From the NCBI GenBank assembly GCA_030590865.1, contig JAUVCD010000005.1:1-35613 (forward strand): 35,613 bases of DNA, given 5' to 3'. The position numbers and the translations under genes were made by a program. Positions 23,594-30,914 of the stretch are shown here, piece by piece; the stretch's first letter is position 1, and every line of letters begins with the position of its first letter. The notes under the pieces are model-generated. The model was given only the letters and a program-made list of their open reading frames with translations. It did no database searches and was not told where the DNA came from. This DNA comes from Myxococcales bacterium (GTDB lineage Bacteria > Myxococcota_A > Polyangia > Polyangiales > Polyangiaceae).

Positions 23594-24208
23594 ATGAGCC
23601 TGTCCAACAGTGATGCCAAGAGCCCCTCGAGCGGTTGGGGCGGAATGAAACGTGAGCTCAAGGCCCAAGCGGCGATTTTGTTCGGCTTCGTGGCCATCCT
23701 TTGGGCCATCGAACTGATCGACCTCACACTCTTCGGTGGCGGCTTAGACGGCTGGGGCATTCGGCCCCGTAGCATTGTGGGGCTCCGCGGCATTGTCCTA
23801 GCGCCCTTCCTTCACGGCGGCATCGGTCACCTGGCAGCCAACACCGGTCCGCTCATCGTGCTCGGCTGGTTCGTCATGCTGAGCCAGACCCGGCACTTTT
23901 TCACCGTCGGCATCATGAGCAGCGTGGTCGGCGGCATCGGGGTATGGCTCATCGGCGCCGCCAGCTCGATCCACATCGGCGCCAGCATCACCATCTTCGG
24001 CTTTCTGGGTTACCTGCTGCTCCGTGGCTGGTTCGACCGCCGTTTCTGGGTGATCATCGGCTCGGTGCTCGTCGCGCTGTCCTACGGTGGCCTGGTGTTC
24101 GGCGTGCTCCCTGGCCAGCCCGGCATCTCCTGGGAGGGCCATCTGTTCGGCTTCGTCGGCGGTGCCCTCGCCGCCCGTGTGATGCGGCCAAAGACGAGCG
24201 AGGATTAG
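23594..24208 (+). CDS. Rhomboid-family intramembrane serine protease
   Basis: A 204-residue membrane protein with about six transmembrane segments. Catalytic residues are visible: HLAANTGPL with the oxyanion Asn83, HIGASITIFG with nucleophile Ser131 (G-A-S), and SWEGHLFGFVGG with base His183. It cleaves membrane segments near the outer bilayer face. The substrate is unknown; the MYXO-CTERM proteins of this window are membrane-anchored exported proteins, but a link is only speculative. ATG 23594 has GGAG just before it at very short spacing, and GGAGATGAG occurs twice in 25 bases; ATG 23645 is an alternative that would trim a non-conserved tail. It lies 102 bases after DUF99, perhaps in one operon. 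Confidence 0.92.
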   Translation: MSLSNSDAKSPSSGWGGMKRELKAQAAILFGFVAILWAIELIDLTLFGGGLDGWGIRPRSIVGLRGIVLAPFLHGGIGHLAANTGPLIVLGWFVMLSQTRHFFTVGIMSSVVGGIGVWLIGAASSIHIGASITIFGFLGYLLLRGWFDRRFWVIIGSVLVALSYGGLVFGVLPGQPGISWEGHLFGFVGGALAARVMRPKTSED

Positions 24209-24232
24209 CCGAACCACGCCGCTGTCGGAGCC

Positions 24233-24328
24233 GAGGGCGAGTCCGAGTCCGAGTCCGAGGCCGAGTCCGAGTCCGAGTCCGAGTCCGAATCCGAGTCCGA
24301 GTCCGAGTCCGAGTCCGAGGGCGAGGTC
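24233..24328 (+). repeat. Hexanucleotide array, sixteen units of GAGTCC and variants
   Basis: Sixteen contiguous units: eleven exact GAGTCC plus GAGGGC, GAGGCC, GAATCC and GAGGTC variants. It begins 24 bases after the rhomboid stop and reads GAGTCC in the sense of that gene. The array at 57-200 has the same orientation relative to its upstream gene (ybgC). The long leucine-glycine open frame on the other strand is just the translated repeat. 24329-24407 holds nothing recognisable. Confidence 0.93.
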
Positions 24329-24407
24329 GACCATCGTGCCACCACCGGCAGCGCGGTCCACTTGCACGCCGGCCCCGTCCCCACTAGGCGGTAGGGTCTC
24401 CAAGCGA

Positions 24408-24484
24408 GCGCCCGTAGCTCAGCCGGATAGAGCGGCGGCCTTCTAAGCCGTTGGTCGCTGGTTCGAATCCAGCCGGGCGTGCCA
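24408..24484 (+). tRNA. tRNA-Arg (anticodon TCT), CCA encoded
   Basis: The full cloverleaf can be drawn. Acceptor GCGCCCG pairs with CGGGCGT (one G-T); D stem GCTC/GAGC; anticodon stem GCGGC/GCCGT with loop CTTCTAA giving TCT at 24442-24444; T arm GCTGG-TTCGAAT-CCAGC. Discriminator G then CCA at 24482-24484. It reads AGA/AGG, rare codons in a GC-rich genome. No duplicated 3' end suggesting an integrated element was noticed downstream. Confidence 0.97.
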
Positions 24485-24515
24485 GCGGACTCCGTAGTCT
24501 GGCTCTTGTCACCCC

Positions 24516-26360
24516 ATGGCAGATGGTCACAAGCAGGGCTCTGTTCACTCCATGGTGGGTTCTGGCGACAAGTCTAAGGCCCATGCGCGCCTGCCCCACA
24601 TGCCGGCCCTCGACGGCTTGCGCGGCTTGGCGGTCGCTGGCGTGTTGCTCTTTCATGCCAACGGGGCGCTCGCTGGCGGGTACCTCGGCGTCGATCTGTT
24701 CTTCGTCTTGTCGGGCTATCTGATCACGTCGCTCTTGCTCGCCGAGCACCAAGCGACGGGACGCATCGTGCTCACGGCGTTTTGGGTGCGAAGGGCGCGC
24801 CGGCTCTTCCCGGCACTGCTTGCCTTGATGCCGGCGATCGCGGTTTATATGCGCTGGTTCGCCCGGCCCGAAGAGCTGCGCAGCATTCGCTTTGATGCCC
24901 TCGCAACGCTTGGCTATGTGGCCAATTGGCGCGCCATTTTCTCGGGGAAGAGCTACTGGGATCTCTTTGCCTCGCCCTCTCCGCTCGAGCACGCGTGGAG
25001 CCTGGCAATCGAGGAGCAGTTCTACATCCTCTGGCCGCTCATCGTGCTTCCGGTCCTTGGTCGACGCTCGCCCCGGACCCTGCTCACCGTCACGCTGGTG
25101 CTGACGGCGCTGTCGATGGGCGCCATGGTCCTGCTATTCGATCCAGCCGCGTCTTCTCGTGCCTACCTCGGCACGGACGCCCGCGCCGCGGCCATCTTGG
25201 CCGGCGCGGCCTTCGCCATTCTGCTCCGCCCGGACACCTCGTTTTCGTCGACCAGCGTCCGCCGACTCGACCTGCTCGGCGGCGCTGCGCTGGTGCTCCT
25301 CGGGTTGGCGTGGTGGAAGCTCGAAGGGGACAACCCGCTGCTGTACCGCGGCGGCTTCTGGGGCACCGAGCTTTGCGCCCTCGCGCTGATCGCCTGCGCC
25401 GTAGCAGGCAAGCGAAGCGTGATCGCCCGGCTGCTCTCGCTCCAGCCCCTCCCCCTGCTCGGCATGGTGAGCTACGGCGCCTATCTGTGGCACTGGCCCG
25501 TGTACCTCGTAATCACGCCCGATCGGGTGCCCCTGCCGCCGCTCGCCTTCCACGCCCTGCGCCTCGGGGTGACCTTCGCCATCACCGCGGCATCGTACCG
25601 GTTCCTCGAGCAACCCATCCGCAAACGCGGCGTGCCATTCCGGCGACCCTGGCTCGTCGTTCCGGCTGCGGTGGCGCTGACCGTCGCGCTGATGCTAGCG
25701 GTCACGCCCTCGTCGTCTAGAACCGCCCGCTCCGGCCCGATCGGCCTACCTCTGGCCCCGAGCGCCCCGGATGCCTGGCGCTTGTTGGTGGTCGGCGACT
25801 CCACCGCGAACACGCTGGGTTGGTCGATCCGCGGTCTGCGGTCGCCCAACATATCGGTTGAGCTCGGCGGCGAGGACGGATTTTGCCTGCAGAACGATGG
25901 CCCCAAGTGGGCAACCTGGTCCACCCTCGTGAAGGACGCTCAACCAAACGCAACGGTCGTGGTGCTGAGCGGGGCTTTTCTCTACGGAATGACCGCCGAC
26001 GATAGCTGGCGCAATGCCTGCAACCCAGCATGGAACGCCGCCTTCGAAAAGGGACTCATGGAGCGGCTCCGAGACCTAAAATCGACCAAGAGCACTCTGT
26101 GGATGGCCACGGTGCCCTACCCGCTCGGGCCCTACGACAATGCGAAGTTCCGCGCCCGGGTCGACTGCATCAACCCGCTGGTGCGCAATGTGGTGAGCGC
26201 AATCGGCGGCATCCGCGTGCTCGATCTGGCCGAAATCCAATGTCCCAAAGGGGAGTGCCTGCGAACCTTCGAGGGCCACTCGATCCGGCCCGACGGCGTG
26301 CACTATGATCTGGAGGGAGCAAAGGCCATTGCCCGAGCCGCCGTCAAGGTGCTGCAGTGA
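24516..26360 (+). CDS. OafA-type membrane acyltransferase fused to an SGNH domain
   Basis: A 614-residue inner-membrane enzyme that moves acyl (usually acetyl) groups to extracytoplasmic glycans such as O-antigen, peptidoglycan or exopolysaccharide. The acyltransferase-3 domain (about 28-375, ten or so membrane segments) has PALDGLRGLAVAGVLLFHANG with the conserved His47, YLGVDLFFVLSGYLIT, HAWSLAIEEQFYILWP and YLGTDARA. A C-terminal SGNH hydrolase-like domain (420-614) has LLVVGDSTANTL (Ser429) and RPDGVHYD (Asp593, His596). This two-module design matches OafA proteins. ATG 24516 is assumed; ATG 24552 would remove 12 variable residues. The gene follows tRNA-Arg; no polysaccharide genes are adjacent. 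Confidence 0.93.
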   Translation: MADGHKQGSVHSMVGSGDKSKAHARLPHMPALDGLRGLAVAGVLLFHANGALAGGYLGVDLFFVLSGYLITSLLLAEHQATGRIVLTAFWVRRARRLFPALLALMPAIAVYMRWFARPEELRSIRFDALATLGYVANWRAIFSGKSYWDLFASPSPLEHAWSLAIEEQFYILWPLIVLPVLGRRSPRTLLTVTLVLTALSMGAMVLLFDPAASSRAYLGTDARAAAILAGAAFAILLRPDTSFSSTSVRRLDLLGGAALVLLGLAWWKLEGDNPLLYRGGFWGTELCALALIACAVAGKRSVIARLLSLQPLPLLGMVSYGAYLWHWPVYLVITPDRVPLPPLAFHALRLGVTFAITAASYRFLEQPIRKRGVPFRRPWLVVPAAVALTVALMLAVTPSSSRTARSGPIGLPLAPSAPDAWRLLVVGDSTANTLGWSIRGLRSPNISVELGGEDGFCLQNDGPKWATWSTLVKDAQPNATVVVLSGAFLYGMTADDSWRNACNPAWNAAFEKGLMERLRDLKSTKSTLWMATVPYPLGPYDNAKFRARVDCINPLVRNVVSAIGGIRVLDLAEIQCPKGECLRTFEGHSIRPDGVHYDLEGAKAIARAAVKVLQ

Positions 26361-26433
26361 GTAGGCAGCGACAGGTGGGCTTCGTCCACGTCACGGTGTG
26401 ACCCCGAGAACAAGCGCTGGCGCGTCAGCGCAA

Positions 26434-26486
26434 GCGAGCAGGCACGATTGACGCCTCCAGATGGCAGGGGCCTACTGCCTGCTCGC
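26434..26486. other. 11-bp inverted repeat with a competing inner hairpin
   Basis: GCGAGCAGGCA (26434-26444) and TGCCTGCTCGC (26476-26486) are perfect complements across 31 bases. Inside, GGCAG (26463-26467) can instead pair with CTGCC (26475-26479) around a 7-base loop. The two stems share bases and exclude each other. They lie between the acyltransferase stop and the next lipoprotein gene. No T-run follows. Confidence 0.45.
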
Positions 26487-26522
26487 GTCCGAGCTTGGAC
26501 GCCGCAACCAAGAGGGTCAGCG

Positions 26523-27398
26523 ATGGCATATCGATGGGCGAGTTGGGTGGGGGTGATGTGGCTGCCGCTGGCAGCGCTCCTGGCGCTCGGGGGCTGCGAC
26601 AAGATCCCGGGCTTCGGCAACAAGGACGACTCGTCGGACGACGATGACAACGACGACAACGACGACAACGACAACGACGACGACACAAAGAAGAAAAAGA
26701 AGAAGAGCGGCGATGACGCCACCAAGACCGCTTCGTTGAAAGGCGGCTCGACCGGCATCGCCGAGTGCGACAGCTACCTCGCCAAGTACTTGGAGTGCTA
26801 CCCGAAGCAGGCCGCAGGGGCCGAGCAGATGCGCGTGAGCTACCAGCGGGCGGCGGCGACGCCAGCAACCAGGTCTGCCATCGTGGCGAGCTGCACCCAG
26901 GGGATGGCCGTCATCAAAGACTGCAAGCCTGGCGCCAACCTGCCGCCGACCCCCGCAGGCGGCGACGGCCCGTCGTCCATCACCGGCACCGCTCCCCCGC
27001 CGGTGGCCGTGACCCCTGGCAAGGAGGCCACCCCCTTCATCAACAGCCGCTCTGCAGCGCCCACCATCCCAGAATGGAATGCCCAGACCAAAGAGGTGAC
27101 GGTGCGCGGCTCCACCAAGCTGAACTGCGAAACCAAAATGGTGCGCGAGTGGCTGCGGGTGTCCTGTCGCGGCAAGAACCAGTTCGGGGGTGAGCCCACC
27201 GGTGTGACGGTCACCAAAGGTGGCGGCCGGGGCGAGGACTTCACCTTCTCGGGCAACAAGGTGGCCAGCCTGGTGGTCCGCTTCGTACCGGGCGTCGATC
27301 TGGACGCCCGCTTCACCTGGACGGACCGGAGCTCGAACCTACGGGTATGGTGGCCCCGAGGCGCGCCGGAGCCGCCCTACAAGGGCACGTTCAACTAG
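26523..27398 (+). CDS. Predicted lipoprotein with acidic then basic low-complexity linker
   Basis: A 291-residue exported protein. ATG 26523 has GAGGG six bases upstream and opens a good signal peptide ending LALGGC (Cys25, Asp at +2). A run of Asp/Asn (about 35-54) is followed at once by six lysines, forming a strongly zwitterionic tether. The next segment (72-135) is a small alpha-helical domain with cysteines (AECDSYLAKYLECYP, ASCTQGMAVIKDC). A proline-rich linker follows, then a C-terminal beta-rich domain (ATKE-like strands, VKG GGRGEDFTFSGNKVASLVVRFVPG). No family is recognised. It stands alone between the acyltransferase and the convergent copper operon. Confidence 0.82.
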   Translation: MAYRWASWVGVMWLPLAALLALGGCDKIPGFGNKDDSSDDDDNDDNDDNDNDDDTKKKKKKSGDDATKTASLKGGSTGIAECDSYLAKYLECYPKQAAGAEQMRVSYQRAAATPATRSAIVASCTQGMAVIKDCKPGANLPPTPAGGDGPSSITGTAPPPVAVTPGKEATPFINSRSAAPTIPEWNAQTKEVTVRGSTKLNCETKMVREWLRVSCRGKNQFGGEPTGVTVTKGGGRGEDFTFSGNKVASLVVRFVPGVDLDARFTWTDRSSNLRVWWPRGAPEPPYKGTFN

Positions 27399-27479
27399 CA
27401 GGCGACCGTCCGCGCCAGCACAGCAGAACCTGTGCCCACCCCCTGGGCCGGCGCTTGGGTGACCGCTGGCCTCGCAATC

Positions 27480-27686
27480 CTATTGGGGTCCGACCAAATC
27501 GAAGCCCGCATCCTCGACGGCCTGCTGGACTGCCTTCGGATCGTGAGCCCCCGCGACCTGAGCCAGCCCGCTGTCGAGCTGCACGGTAATCGTCGTGGTG
27601 GGCAGCGCAGCGGTGAGCGCCCGGGTGACCGAGCTCACGCACCCCTGACAGCTCATGCCTGCGATCTTGTAAGTTGCCGTTTCCAT
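27480..27686 (-). CDS. copZ: Copper chaperone, heavy-metal-associated (HMA) domain
   Basis: A 68-residue single-HMA protein binding Cu(I) and passing it to the adjacent ATPase. TYKIAGMSCQGCVSSVTRAL has the metal-binding Cys13-x-x-Cys16, followed by the usual ferredoxin-like pattern ending AVEDAGFDLV. ATG 27686 is preferred, with GAGAGGA just upstream; a longer frame to 27728 has no family support. It is the second gene of a minus-strand operon, 62 bases after copA, with a 17-bp duplication in the gap. Confidence 0.92.
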   Translation of the reverse strand: METATYKIAGMSCQGCVSSVTRALTAALPTTTITVQLDSGLAQVAGAHDPKAVQQAVEDAGFDLVGPQ

Positions 27687-27721
27687 TTCATTCCTCTCGT
27701 CAGGGGGCAGCAATTTTTCGG

Positions 27722-27755
27722 GACGCACGGCTCATCGGGATGCACCGCTCATCGG
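27722..27755. repeat. Two 17-bp tandem repeats spanning the copA stop codon
   Basis: GACGCACGGCTCATCGG (27722-27738) and GATGCACCGCTCATCGG (27739-27755) match at 15 of 17 bases. On the minus strand the first-read copy contains the TGA stop of copA, and the second supplies another TGA in a different frame. Confidence 0.8.
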
Positions 27756-30157
27756 GACTCACTGCGGGGCCGCCAGCGACGGAGCAGCAGTGAGCTGGTC
27801 ACGACGCTGACGCTCGACAAGGCCATAGCAGCGCCGGCAATGACCGGGCTCAAGAAGCCGAGAGCTGCCAAGGGAATGCCGATCACGTTGTAGCAGAACG
27901 CCCAAAACAGGTTCTGCCGGATCTTGCGGGTCGTGGCGCGGGATATCTCGATGGCGTCACTCACCAGCAGCGGCTCGGGCCGCATCAACGTCACCGAAGC
28001 GGTGTGCATGGCCACATCGGTGCCGGTGGCCAAGGCGATGCCGACATCGGCGGCAGCCAGCGCGGGAGCGTCGTTGACGCCGTCACCGACCATGGCGACC
28101 ACCCGGCCGGTGGCGCGCCGCTCGACAACCTGTTGGGCCTTGTCCGCTGGCAACACCTCGGCCACGACCTGGCCGATGCCGAGCTGCTCACCCACCACCG
28201 CAGCGGTCCGGTGGTTGTCGCCGGTCAGCAGCACCGTCTCGATGCCAGCGGCGCCCAGTCGCTCAATCGCCGCCGCCGCACTTGGCCTAACGGCGTCGCC
28301 GACGCCGATCAGGCCGAGCAATTGGGGGGGCTCGCTCGTCGCAGCGATCCACATCAGGCTCATCCCTTGCTCGGCAAGCTCGGCAGCCTGGTCGCTCAGC
28401 GGCTCGATTCCGATCCCCCGCTCCTCCATCAAGCGGCCGCTGCCCACCAGCAGGGCACGGCCTGCCACCGTCGCCTCGAGCCCCTTGCCCGCAATGGCGG
28501 TGAAGCGGTCGAGCGCCGGCAAGCTCACGTTCCCTGCCGCGGCGTAACGCACCACCGCCTGGCCGAGCGGATGCTCGCTGCCACTTTGGGCGGCCGCGGT
28601 GAGCGCCACTAGCGCCTGCTCATCGTCGCCCAGCGCGATCACCTCGCGAACATCGGGGCGCCCCTCGGTGAGCGTGCCGGTCTTGTCGAAGATCACCAGT
28701 CCGACCGCCTGGGCCCGCTCCAGGGCCTCGGCGTCCTTGATCAGAATGCCCGCCCGGGCAGCCGCCCCAGTTCCGACCATCAACGCGGTCGGCGTAGCCA
28801 AGCCGAGGGCACAGGGGCAAGCGATGACCAGGACTGAAACGGCATGGATGATCGCAGCGGTAGCCGGTGCGCCTGCCACCAGCCAGCCAAGCAAGGTGAC
28901 CATCGCGATGGCTACGACAGTGGGCACGAAGACGGCGGCCACTGAATCGACGACCCGCTGAATCGGAGCTTTGGCGGCCTGGGCGCCTTGCACCAGCTCG
29001 ACGATATGGGCCAACCGAGAGTCGGCGCCCACCCGGGTTGCCTCGACGTGCAACAGACCCGAGCCATTGATCGAGCCACCGGTCACTTCGTCGCCCTCAC
29101 CGCGAGTCACTGGCAAGCTCTCGCCAGTCAAGAGTGCCTCGTCGAGCTCGCTCTGCCCGCTGACGATGCGGCCATCCACGGCCACCCGCTCCCCTGGCTT
29201 GACCACCACGATCTCGCCGCGGCCTACCGCCTCTGCGGCGACCTCAACCTCACGGTCATTGCGCAGCACCCGGGCCCGATCCGGCACCAGCGCCATCAAG
29301 GCGCGCACCGCCGCCGTGGTGCTGCGTTTGGCCCGCGCCTCCAGTGATTTTCCGAGCAGCACCAAGGTGATCACCGAGGCGGAGGCCTCGAAGTAGAGCT
29401 CTTGCGAGCCAGTCGCCAAGAGGGCCACACTCAAACCGAAAGCCGCCGTGGTGCCCAGCGCTACCAGCAGATCCATGTTGCCCGTGAGCGCTCGCAAGGC
29501 GCCCCAGGCGCCGCGGTAGAAACGCGCGCCGACCAGCAACTGCACCGGTGCGGCGAGCCCGAGCTGCACCCAGCCCGGCAGCATCCAGTGGATCCCGAAG
29601 GGCATCAGCACCATGGGCGCCACCAGCGGCAGGGTGAGGGCCACCGAAACCGCCAGAATCGCCAGCTCACGCTGGGCCTTGCGCTGCTCCTCGCGGGCAT
29701 GCTCCTGCTCGACAGCGGCGCCCGACAGCAACCGCTTGGCCGCAAACCCGGCGCGCTCGACCGCCTCGATAAGACCCGCAAGCTCGATCACCCCAGGTGT
29801 GAACGCGATGGTGGCGGTCTCGGTAGCCAGATTGACTTGAGCCGCCACCACGCCGGCCTGCTTGCGCAGCACCTTCTCGATGCGCTGCGAGCAGGTCGCG
29901 CAGGTCATCCCGCCGACCTCGAGCCGCACCGATTGGCTGGGCACCTCGAAGCCAGCCCGCTCGATAGCAGCGACGATCTCCAGCGCTGAGGACCTGGCCT
30001 GATCGAAACGCACCGTGGCCCGTTCAGCAGCCAGATTGACCGCCGTGTCCTCCACCCCCTCCAGGCGCCCTACCACCTTCTCGATGCGGGTCGCACAGGT
30101 CGCACAGGTCATGCCCGCAATGGGCACGCCGAGCTCGGTGGCTGTCAGCCCAGCCAC
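27749..30157 (-). CDS. copA: Copper-exporting P1B-type ATPase
   Basis: An 802-residue inner-membrane pump that exports Cu(I). Two N-terminal HMA domains each carry GMTCATC (about 15-21 and 83-89). The A-domain TGES, membrane CPC (447-449) in [19 protein letters not shown], phosphorylated Asp491 in [18 protein letters not shown] and [11 protein letters not shown] are all intact. TM7/8 have CYN and MALSSVSVV, typical of Cu(I) pumps. GTG 30157 with GAGG nine bases upstream is preferred, because a likely 19-bp-spacer promoter occupies the segment in front; a GTG at 30199 would put the promoter inside the gene. Followed by copZ. No CueR/CsoR gene is visible. Confidence 0.96.
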   Translation of the reverse strand: MAGLTATELGVPIAGMTCATCATRIEKVVGRLEGVEDTAVNLAAERATVRFDQARSSALEIVAAIERAGFEVPSQSVRLEVGGMTCATCSQRIEKVLRKQAGVVAAQVNLATETATIAFTPGVIELAGLIEAVERAGFAAKRLLSGAAVEQEHAREEQRKAQRELAILAVSVALTLPLVAPMVLMPFGIHWMLPGWVQLGLAAPVQLLVGARFYRGAWGALRALTGNMDLLVALGTTAAFGLSVALLATGSQELYFEASASVITLVLLGKSLEARAKRSTTAAVRALMALVPDRARVLRNDREVEVAAEAVGRGEIVVVKPGERVAVDGRIVSGQSELDEALLTGESLPVTRGEGDEVTGGSINGSGLLHVEATRVGADSRLAHIVELVQGAQAAKAPIQRVVDSVAAVFVPTVVAIAMVTLLGWLVAGAPATAAIIHAVSVLVIACPCALGLATPTALMVGTGAAARAGILIKDAEALERAQAVGLVIFDKTGTLTEGRPDVREVIALGDDEQALVALTAAAQSGSEHPLGQAVVRYAAAGNVSLPALDRFTAIAGKGLEATVAGRALLVGSGRLMEERGIGIEPLSDQAAELAEQGMSLMWIAATSEPPQLLGLIGVGDAVRPSAAAAIERLGAAGIETVLLTGDNHRTAAVVGEQLGIGQVVAEVLPADKAQQVVERRATGRVVAMVGDGVNDAPALAAADVGIALATGTDVAMHTASVTLMRPEPLLVSDAIEISRATTRKIRQNLFWAFCYNVIGIPLAALGFLSPVIAGAAMALSSVSVVTSSLLLRRWRPRSESR

Positions 30158-30178
30158 GGCCAGAACCTCATGACGGTG

Positions 30179-30209
30179 ACAATAAGGGTCCGCCGGCACG
30201 GTTGGTCAA
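30179..30209 (-). promoter_or_regulatory. Candidate copA promoter with 19-bp spacer (MerR/CueR type)
   Basis: On the minus strand TTGACC (30209-30204) and TATTGT (30184-30179) are separated by exactly 19 bases, the overlong spacing of promoters activated by MerR-family regulators such as CueR; the -35 TTGACC equals that of E. coli copA as I recall it. The spacer (AACCGTGCCGGCGGACCCT) lacks a convincing CueR dyad. The transcript would start near 30172, about 15 bases before the GTG at 30157. Confidence 0.5.
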
Positions 30210-30227
30210 GGGGCACGTCGCCCTCAA

Positions 30228-30279
30228 CAGTCCGGTCACCCAGTCCGGTCACACAGTCCGGTCACACAGTCCGGTCAGG
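30228..30279. repeat. Four 13-bp tandem repeats between copA and the TerB-like gene
   Basis: CAGTCCGGTCACC, CAGTCCGGTCACA, CAGTCCGGTCACA and CAGTCCGGTCAGG follow without gap. The last copy holds the stop codon of the TerB-like gene (TGA on the minus strand). Since 13 is not a multiple of three, the copies place TGA in all three minus-strand frames. The array ends 19 bases upstream of the candidate copA -35. Confidence 0.92.
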
Positions 30280-30772
30280 AGCTCTCGTCGCCAGCCTCGT
30301 CGAGCATGCCCTGCAGACGAGCCTGGCGCGCCTCCTCGAGTCGGGCATCGAGCGTACGGCGCAAGGACAGCAGGTCGAAGCGCTCAGGGCGATCGGCGTG
30401 AGCCGCAATCTCTTGCATGATCTCGTCAGCGCGCTGACGCGGCGCGTCCGGTATCCGCAGTTCGTTACCAAGCCTGGCCAGCGCCACTCGCTCAGCATCG
30501 GTGGCCTTGCCGTCGAGCTCGGCAATCCAGGAGGCCACCGCGTAGACGTAGAGCCGATCGGCCTTGGTCATCTCCATATGGTCGATTTGGCCCACATTGA
30601 TCGGCGACTTGGTCGCCGCCTCAATCTCGGCAACCTCCTCGAACTCCAGGCCTTCGTCGAGGGCTGTGCGCACGATGGCGTCTGCCGCTGGGGTGGTGAG
30701 TTGGCCATCTGCCCAGCCCACCGCCGCGAGAGCCAGATAGATGTCCTTGCCCATAATGGGTTTCGTCGCCAT
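30275..30772 (-). CDS. TerB-like domain protein
   Basis: A 165-residue soluble helical protein. The repeated helical modules IYLALAAVGWADGQLTTPAADAIVRTAL and ADRLYVYAVASWIAELDGKATDAERVALARLG are typical of TerB/DjlA-N-like domains, with acidic residues (ADG, LDGKATDAE) that in TerB-type proteins bind metal. The C-terminal 50 residues form a charged helix, possibly a coiled coil. TerB proteins take part in tellurite/stress and envelope-associated complexes; the exact role is unknown here. ATG 30772 is preferred over TTG 30781; the Shine-Dalgarno is weak. It is upstream of the copper operon on the same strand and divergent from the zinc-ribbon protein. Confidence 0.82.
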   Translation of the reverse strand: MATKPIMGKDIYLALAAVGWADGQLTTPAADAIVRTALDEGLEFEEVAEIEAATKSPINVGQIDHMEMTKADRLYVYAVASWIAELDGKATDAERVALARLGNELRIPDAPRQRADEIMQEIAAHADRPERFDLLSLRRTLDARLEEARQARLQGMLDEAGDESS

Positions 30773-30914
30773 TTGATCCAACGATATTCCGTTCCGGCGC
30801 AGGAAGGAAGGGATCGCGGTTGCGGCGAGGCCCGCAACCGGCCGCGAGCCGCAGGCCGCAACACACTGGCGGCGGTCGCCTGAGACGGCCGAAGGAGCTT
30901 GACCTGCCAGCCTG

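Noticed and set aside
23798-24403. Minus-strand frame with a long Leu-Gly repeat
   Set aside because: The repeat is the translated hexamer array; the rest is antisense to the rhomboid gene.
24408-24484. tRNA-Arg as an integration site of a genomic island
   Set aside because: No integrase and no second copy of the tRNA 3' end was noticed; neighbouring genes look native in composition.
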